From assembly GCA_028818705.1 (NCBI GenBank), contig JAPPNJ010000129.1:1676-65510 (forward strand): 63,835 nucleotides of DNA. The letters are read 5' to 3'. Origin of the DNA: Candidatus Poribacteria bacterium (lineage in GTDB: Bacteria > Poribacteria > WGA-4E > WGA-3G). Positions 59,236-63,835 of the stretch are shown piece after piece. Under the pieces are notes generated by a model. It made no database searches. It saw only the letters and a list, made by a program, of their open reading frames with translations, and had not been told where the DNA came from. Position 1 is the stretch's first letter, and the number at the start of each line of letters is the position of its first letter. The translations under genes were made by a program, and so were the position numbers.

Positions 59236-60576
59236 ATGGAAAATACAAAAGTTCAAGCAGTTTCATGGAATATCACTCGACTCTGTAATCTAAAGTGCAC
59301 ACACTGCTACCTACCGGCTGGATTTGTAGACACAAACGAGTTAGTGAATGGAAACCTTAATCTGTCCGATATCCAAGATTCACACGGACATTCAAGGGAC
59401 GCGGAACTTAGCCAATCCCAATGTTTTCGCGTCATAGATGAAATCGCCGAAATTAATCCGCACATCCTCCTGATTCTCACTGGCGGTGAACCGTTATTAC
59501 GCCCGGATATCTTGGAGATATCGAAGTATGCCTCCGATACCGGGTTTCTTGTTGTAATGGGCACAAACGGTGTCTTACTGAACGACGAAGTGGTCGATAA
59601 GATGCAACAACACGGTGTCACTGGCGCGGGTGTCAGCTTAGATTCCATGCAACCTACAAATCACGATAGATTTCGAGGCATGGAAGGTGCCTGGAAAGCG
59701 ACAATGAACGGTGTTGAGGCACTCAAACGCGCACAACTTGACTTCCTCGTTCAAACCTCCGTAACACAATGGAACTACGACGAAATCCCAAAAATTGTAG
59801 AGTTCGCATATCAACTCGGCGCGAAGGTACTAAACCTCTACTTCCTCGTCCGAACCGGAAGAGGTAAGACGGTGATGGATATCACATCTGCGCAATATGA
59901 AAACATGCTTGAGACGCTTTTCAAGCTGCAGGCAGCTTATGCGGGGAAAATGCTCATCGCTGCGAAGTGTGCCCCTCATTACAAACGCGTTATCTATGAA
60001 CAACAGTCCGACTCCGCCTTCCTTCAAGGTTACCCCAGCGGCACTTGTCCGTGTGGCATTTATTACTGTCGCATTACACCCGAAGGCGAACTGACTCCCT
60101 GTCCTTATCTACCTGTTAGCGTCGGAAACCTCAAAGAGGAAAGTTTTGTCAAGCTCTGGAATGAATCTAAGACTTTTCAGGACTTACGAAATCGGGACAC
60201 GCTTGAAGGAAAGTGCGGGGCGTGTGAATTCAAAGAGGTATGCGGCGGTTGTAGGGCACGTGCCTATGCTACCACCGGCAACTATCTCGCTGAAGATGCG
60301 TCGTGCGAATATCAGCCCGGACAATATAATACGCCTCCCGTTCAAATTGAGAAAAAGATTGCTTTTGCAACGGAAACCGATTATGATTTGCAGTGGAGTG
60401 TAGCCGCTAAAAAACGGTTGAAGCGCGTGCCGTCATTTGCGCGTGGTATGGTCGTCAAAAGTGTTGAGAAATATGCACGCGAACACGGTCATCGCGAGGT
60501 TACTCCCGAATTGATGAAGGCAGTCAAGAAACGATTCGATAAAACCGGCATTCCATCCTTCAGACCGAAACGCTAA
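59236..60576 (+). CDS. Radical SAM/SPASM protein with C-terminal PCP_red-like domain
   Basis: This 446-residue enzyme has the radical SAM cluster motif C17-x3-C21-x2-C24 in RLCNLKCTHCYLPAG, LTGGEPLLRPD, and a SPASM-type region with GTCPCGIYYCRITPEGELTP (about 270-290) and GKCGACEFKEVCGGCRARAY (about 330-350) for auxiliary 4Fe-4S clusters. The C-terminal 65 residues (AKKRLKRVPSFARGMVVKSV, YAREHGHREVTPELM) match the PCP_red domain of light-independent protochlorophyllide reductase-type proteins. This order resembles NirJ/AhbD-type haem-pathway enzymes, but no other haem gene is nearby. The start lacks a strong Shine-Dalgarno. Confidence 0.88.
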   Translation: MENTKVQAVSWNITRLCNLKCTHCYLPAGFVDTNELVNGNLNLSDIQDSHGHSRDAELSQSQCFRVIDEIAEINPHILLILTGGEPLLRPDILEISKYASDTGFLVVMGTNGVLLNDEVVDKMQQHGVTGAGVSLDSMQPTNHDRFRGMEGAWKATMNGVEALKRAQLDFLVQTSVTQWNYDEIPKIVEFAYQLGAKVLNLYFLVRTGRGKTVMDITSAQYENMLETLFKLQAAYAGKMLIAAKCAPHYKRVIYEQQSDSAFLQGYPSGTCPCGIYYCRITPEGELTPCPYLPVSVGNLKEESFVKLWNESKTFQDLRNRDTLEGKCGACEFKEVCGGCRARAYATTGNYLAEDASCEYQPGQYNTPPVQIEKKIAFATETDYDLQWSVAAKKRLKRVPSFARGMVVKSVEKYAREHGHREVTPELMKAVKKRFDKTGIPSFRPKR

Positions 60577-60636
60577 TCTAAGGTAGTAGGCACACTCCGC
60601 TGTGCCGTAACAATCGTAGAAGGAACTTAGACTCCT

Positions 60637-61362
60637 ATGCTAACAGCAGAACAGATAGCATTTTTTCAGGAGCATGGATACCTCATTCTCAAAAATTTGA
60701 TTGATCCTGAAACGATCGACGTGTGGCGGTCACAGGTCTGGAACTATTTCAATTCCAGTTTAGAAACACCTGAGACGTGGCCCGACAACTATACAATTGA
60801 GAATTTCAGTTTCTCACCGGTATTCGGGCATCTGCCCGTGATGCAAGAGATTTCCGAGCAGCTTGGGGGCGGACAATTTTTTACAGGGAGCGGTGGCTCA
60901 CCGATTATCAAATGGCCCAATCCTGAAGAAGCGTGGGCAATGCCCAATGACGGACACATCGACGCGTATGGTGCCGTTGCTGGCTGGAGTCCCTTTATGC
61001 TGGGGGCAACAACCTATCTTTATGATGCTGAACCGAAAGGTGGTGCTTTCATCTTTTGGCCCCGGAGTCACCAGTCAACACACAAGTACTTCCTCCAATA
61101 TCCTGAGCAGATTGATGGTAGTTTCTACGATATCGAGGATTGGGGATGGCATGTGCTCTCGGATTTATCGCCGGAGGGACCCCGTGAGTTTATTGGTGCT
61201 GCGGGTGACGTTGTGTTGTGGCACGCGTTTCTCTGTCACACCGGATCGGAAAATGTTAGAGATGTTCCACGTTTTGGTCTCTTTGCCCGGTATGCCCATG
61301 AAAAACGCGAGGAGATTAAATACGAGATTCCAGAGAACCTTTGGAAATATTGGGCAATTTAG
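60637..61362 (+). CDS. Phytanoyl-CoA dioxygenase (PhyH) family protein, tandem copy 1
   Basis: This 241-residue putative Fe(II)/2-oxoglutarate oxygenase starts MLTAEQIAFFQEHGYLILKN. The metal ligands are visible: His and Asp in GHIDAYG, distal His in LWHAFLCHTGS, and the 2-oxoglutarate Arg in VPRFGLFARY. GGAFIFWPRSHQSTHKYF is the usual strand before the distal region. AGAAGGAA precedes the ATG. The next gene is a close paralogue, so this is a recent tandem duplication. The substrate is unknown. Confidence 0.9.
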   Translation: MLTAEQIAFFQEHGYLILKNLIDPETIDVWRSQVWNYFNSSLETPETWPDNYTIENFSFSPVFGHLPVMQEISEQLGGGQFFTGSGGSPIIKWPNPEEAWAMPNDGHIDAYGAVAGWSPFMLGATTYLYDAEPKGGAFIFWPRSHQSTHKYFLQYPEQIDGSFYDIEDWGWHVLSDLSPEGPREFIGAAGDVVLWHAFLCHTGSENVRDVPRFGLFARYAHEKREEIKYEIPENLWKYWAI

Positions 61363-61415
61363 GAAATGGCAGTCAGTTATCAGCCACCAACTCTTTACTG
61401 ATAGAGGAAACTGAG

Positions 61416-62135
61416 ATGCTTACAGCAGAGCAGATAGCATTTTTTCAGGAGCATGGATATCTTATCCTTGAAAATTTTATTCATTCGGAGATAATTGATG
61501 GATGGAGAGAACAGGTTTGGAAGCATTTTGATTCCAGCTTAGAGACGCCGAAGACATGGCCCGACGACTATGTGGTGCAAAACTTCAGTTTTTCGCCGCT
61601 GTTTGGACAGCTGCCTGAGATGCAAGAAATTACGAAGCAGCTCGGTGATGGGCAATTTACAGGTGGAGGCGGTTCACCGCTCGTCAAATGGCCGAATCCT
61701 AAAGAAGAATGGGCAATGCCGAGTAGCGGTCACATTGATGCCTACGGTCCAGGGGGTTGGAGTCCTTTTATGCTGGGGGCGACAACTTATCTCTATGATG
61801 TTGAACCTGGTGGTGGTGCCTTCGTGTTTTGGCCCCAAAGCCACTACTCAACACACAAATACTTTCTTCAATATCCTGAGCAAATTGATGGCAGTTTCTA
61901 CGATATCGAGGATTGGGGATGGCATGTGCTTTCGGATTTATCGTCAGAGGGACCCTGTGAGTTTATTGGTGCTGCGGGGGACGTTGTTCTCTGGCACGCG
62001 TTTCTCTGCCATACTGGGTCAGCGAATGTGAGAAGTGTTCCACGTTTTGGGGTCTTTGCACGTTACTCGCATAAAAAGAAAGAAGAGATTAAATACGAGA
62101 TTCCGGAGAACCTTTGGAAATATTGGGCAATTTAA
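61416..62135 (+). CDS. Phytanoyl-CoA dioxygenase (PhyH) family protein, tandem copy 2
   Basis: This 239-residue paralogue of the preceding gene is identical at most positions, including the last 17 residues and the GHIDAYG, LCHTGS and VPRFGVFARY sites. Differences cluster in YNY-type surface positions and in a two-residue shortening near residues 85-115. ATG 61416 has AGAGGAAA upstream; the frame open from 61341 starts inside the end of copy 1. The 3' flank after each copy shares GAAATGGCAGTCAGT, so the duplicated unit includes the spacer. Confidence 0.9.
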   Translation: MLTAEQIAFFQEHGYLILENFIHSEIIDGWREQVWKHFDSSLETPKTWPDDYVVQNFSFSPLFGQLPEMQEITKQLGDGQFTGGGGSPLVKWPNPKEEWAMPSSGHIDAYGPGGWSPFMLGATTYLYDVEPGGGAFVFWPQSHYSTHKYFLQYPEQIDGSFYDIEDWGWHVLSDLSSEGPCEFIGAAGDVVLWHAFLCHTGSANVRSVPRFGVFARYSHKKKEEIKYEIPENLWKYWAI

Positions 62136-62279
62136 GAAATGGCAGTCAGTCGTCAGCGGTTAGTTCTTGACCAGAGCAGGTAAGCCTAAGCAATGCACAC
62201 GGCTGAGTATAGGAAGGGAGTGTTTTTACATAACTCTCTGCAACGAATCACAAGGTAAATGAAAAACAAGGAGAAGGAT

Positions 62280-62693
62280 ATGCGTGAAAAAACAGATGCA
62301 CAGAAACGACTTAATGATGTAGAAGAACGTTTGGCACGCGTGGAGAACTTACTCGTTAGCATCAACGAGAAACTGGAGCAACGCTCCGGTGTCGATGAAG
62401 TTGATACCGAGCAATCGGAAGCGTTCAAGGATTGGGTGACGAATTATGTCTCAATGCGGTTGCAACAACTCGTACCAGAGACATGCGACCATCCTGATGA
62501 AGCCGTGCTTCAAGATGGTCCGTTTCTCGACAACACGGCAGTACCCTGTACAGAGGAAGTCGAGCACCGAGTTAAACGGATACCGATTCCGTTTGTTCGC
62601 GAGATGGTTGTCCAACGCGTCGCTGAAAACGCACGAGAGGCTGGTGTTGAACGTGTAGATATTGAGTTTTTCGAGAAAGCAGCAACGTTTTGA
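62280..62693 (+). CDS. Coiled-coil protein with C-terminal PCP_red-like domain
   Basis: This 137-residue protein begins with a coiled coil (RLNDVEERLARVENLLVSIN) and ends with RVKRIPIPFVREMVVQRVAE, NAREAGVERVDIEFFEKA, the same arrangement as the C-terminal domain of the radical SAM protein 1.7 kb upstream. No catalytic residues are recognised. ATG 62280 has AAGGAGA about six bases before it; ATG 62259 is an alternative. It could be a partner or substrate carrier for that enzyme, which is speculation. Confidence 0.65.
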   Translation: MREKTDAQKRLNDVEERLARVENLLVSINEKLEQRSGVDEVDTEQSEAFKDWVTNYVSMRLQQLVPETCDHPDEAVLQDGPFLDNTAVPCTEEVEHRVKRIPIPFVREMVVQRVAENAREAGVERVDIEFFEKAATF

Positions 62694-62765
62694 CAATGCA
62701 AAGCCACAGAGGAGTTCCCTCTGCCCAACTTTAACTGGAAGGACTTCTTAAAGGCGCCGCTATAA

Positions 62766-62903
62766 TAGCCATCAGTTATCAGTTAAGGAGATATGCTGTG
62801 ATGGTTACCTATAAAGCAATTGCCACAAGGTATTAACTGACAACTGATAGCCAATAAGTGAAAACTACTGACAACTGATAACCGATAACTGAAAACTATT
62901 TAC
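62766..62903. repeat. Heptad-repeat region, longest right arm
   Basis: GCCATCAGTTATCAGTTAAG on the left faces GGTATTAACTGACAACTGAT and then two more runs of the unit (ACTACTGACAACTGATAACC, GATAACTGAAAACT) on the right. It ends just before ATG 62905 of the next gene. Confidence 0.75.
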
Positions 62904-62904
62904 C

Positions 62905-63285
62905 ATGGACTGGGTTTTTAACACGTTCTCAGAATATCTCGAAAACGACTTCAAAAAGCGCATTGGGAAATCAAACCCTACTGTTTCGGACCTTTGGCAA
63001 GCCTTTCAGGTGCTTTTCCCTGCTACTTCAGCGCAGCTTCTCGTACAGGAACCAGTCGGCAATACAGTTCGGTTTAAAGCACTCGCATTCTACCACGCGG
63101 ACGAAATGGGTCCGTTGATTGAAGCCCCGTTGGAATACCTCAAGAAAAATTTCGGGGGTGGGAAATTCAAAATCAACTTCTACCACGGTATGCAGTTCAT
63201 TGCGACTATTAATTTCAAACCAGAAGGTCCTGAAATTTGGCGCGAGTTACCAGAGTTGGAAATAAATCCCGTTTCCGACACATAA
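62905..63285 (+). CDS. Hypothetical protein of unknown function
   Basis: This 126-residue protein is not recognised. It is soluble, has no signal peptide, and mixes helices at the N-terminus (DWVFNTFSEYLENDFKKRIG) with strands toward the C-terminus (GKFKINFYHGMQFIATINF). The codon usage resembles its neighbours, which supports it being real. The heptad repeat runs almost up to the ATG, so there is no ordinary Shine-Dalgarno. Confidence 0.55.
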   Translation: MDWVFNTFSEYLENDFKKRIGKSNPTVSDLWQAFQVLFPATSAQLLVQEPVGNTVRFKALAFYHADEMGPLIEAPLEYLKKNFGGGKFKINFYHGMQFIATINFKPEGPEIWRELPELEINPVSDT

Positions 63286-63438
63286 TCCCGACAAATCTCT
63301 ATTATTAAAGCATCGATTATTTCTATATTACAGCCTACAATCCGGTTAGAAATCGGTAAACCGGATTAACAACCACTGTTAGTCCAGGGTCCCCGTAGCG
63401 AATCAGTGTGCGGGGCAACAGCGTACATCGCAAGGACA
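63286..63438. other. Intergenic stretch with two hairpins
   Basis: AATCCGGTT ... AACCGGATT (about 63340-63369) and CCCCG ... CGGGG (about 63391-63416) are inverted repeats without T-runs. Nothing else is seen. Confidence 0.4.
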
Positions 63439-63450
63439 ATGGATACAATC

Positions 63451-63835
63451 ATGAGTCAGCAACAGGAATTTGGGGAATGCCCACTTTGTGGAAATGCGAA
63501 CCTTCGACGGTTGGATGAAAATTCGTGGTTCTGCTTGGATTGTGACTGGGACAACCTACCGGTTATTCCCAATGGAAATCATGATGAACTCCTTACTTCC
63601 CTCCGTCACGGTGATCTCCACTCGCGGCGAATCGCCGCCCAAGCATTGATTAACATCGGTGATGCAGACCGACACCTCGCCACGGTAACTGATACAAAGG
63701 TCCTGTTAGAAGCTTTGGACGACGAAGATGCCGATGTGCGTTACTTCGTCGCGGTTGCTCTCGGTAAATTGGAAGCGAACCTCAGTCTTGGTAAACTGAA
63801 ACAACTCGCCCGAGACGATGCCTCCGCACTCGTGC
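63451..63835 (+). CDS. Zinc-ribbon plus HEAT-repeat protein (3' partial)
   Basis: The 128 visible residues start MSQQQEFGECPLCGNANLRR, with a second pair in FCLDCDW, forming an N-terminal zinc ribbon. From about residue 48 there are HEAT-like repeats (LHSRRIAAQALINIGDADRH, DADVRYFVAVALGKLEANLS). The frame runs off the window. AAGGA at 63432 is 14 bases before ATG 63451 and only two before an in-frame ATG at 63439, so the start is uncertain by four residues. It has the same domains as the protein at 40506, in reversed order. Confidence 0.7.
   Translation, partial: MSQQQEFGECPLCGNANLRRLDENSWFCLDCDWDNLPVIPNGNHDELLTSLRHGDLHSRRIAAQALINIGDADRHLATVTDTKVLLEALDDEDADVRYFVAVALGKLEANLSLGKLKQLARDDASALV

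Noticed and set aside
47325..62903. Heptad-repeat regions as CRISPR arrays or origins of replication
   Set aside because: Units are 7 bp, degenerate and arranged as inverted arms rather than regularly spaced repeats, and no dnaA, dnaN or cas gene is nearby.
63340..63416. Possible tRNA or small RNA in the last intergenic stretch
   Set aside because: Only two simple inverted repeats are visible; no cloverleaf or TTCRA-type T-loop could be drawn.

Overview
The window is from a Gram-negative bacterium of moderate GC content. The gene set (a paired DUF1501 protein and PSCyt1/DUF1549/DUF1553 protein, several Gfo/Idh/MocA oxidoreductases, phytanoyl-CoA-type dioxygenases, a hydantoinase A, a ManD-type enolase) and the very dense palindromic intergenic repeats suggest an uncultivated Poribacteria-like or planctomycete-like lineage. 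That placement is inference: there is no rRNA or other marker gene here. I saw no tRNA, rRNA, CRISPR array or complete insertion sequence.

Layout. 1-5.9 kb is accessory DNA: the tail of an Rpn-type nuclease with a tandem-repeat C-terminus, a repeat-filled gap, a large helicase-like gene split by a frameshift, a GIY-YIG nuclease, and a decayed fragment of a second copy of the helicase-like gene. 5.9-13.2 kb holds sugar or small-acid catabolism (Fe-dependent alcohol dehydrogenase, 2-hydroxyacid dehydrogenase, hydantoinase, ManD-like dehydratase) and murB. 13.7-28.2 kb holds envelope and minus-strand genes: a Spy-like protein, a zincin-TPR protein, a pentapeptide-repeat potassium channel, two Gfo/Idh/MocA enzymes, the DUF1501/DUF1553 pair, an exported methyltransferase and a PhyH enzyme. 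28.6-32.5 kb holds a sugar isomerase, BioF-like enzyme, cupin and M20 peptidase. 32.6-35.6 kb is an overlapping four-gene run: AAA ATPase, TOPRIM-like protein, RNHCP protein, OmpA-like protein. 35.6-41.6 kb holds rpiA, an aspartoacylase-like enzyme, an aminopeptidase P, a nucleotidyltransferase-HEPN fusion and small proteins. 41.7-51.4 kb holds an ECF sigma/anti-sigma pair and a five-gene peptide-type ABC importer, followed by an SDR and an acetamidase. 51.7-63.8 kb holds an HtrA-like protease, rsmI, a 3-hydroxyacyl-CoA dehydrogenase, membrane proteins, a radical SAM enzyme, tandem PhyH paralogues and a zinc-ribbon/HEAT protein cut by the window end.

Themes. Many intergenic gaps hold palindromic or TIR-bearing elements in at least five families. 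They share internal modules, abut start or stop codons, and in one case have become in-frame coding sequence inside the hydantoinase gene. Sigma-70-type promoters with exactly 17-bp spacers can be read upstream of many transcription units, and two of them place the start site on the ATG of genes that lack a Shine-Dalgarno, suggesting leaderless mRNAs. The best candidates for an undescribed system are the overlapping AAA/TOPRIM pair at 32.65-34.40 kb, the single-chain nucleotidyltransferase-HEPN protein at 39.73-40.42 kb, and the helicase-like family at 1.06-4.46 kb that has left a second relic copy nearby.
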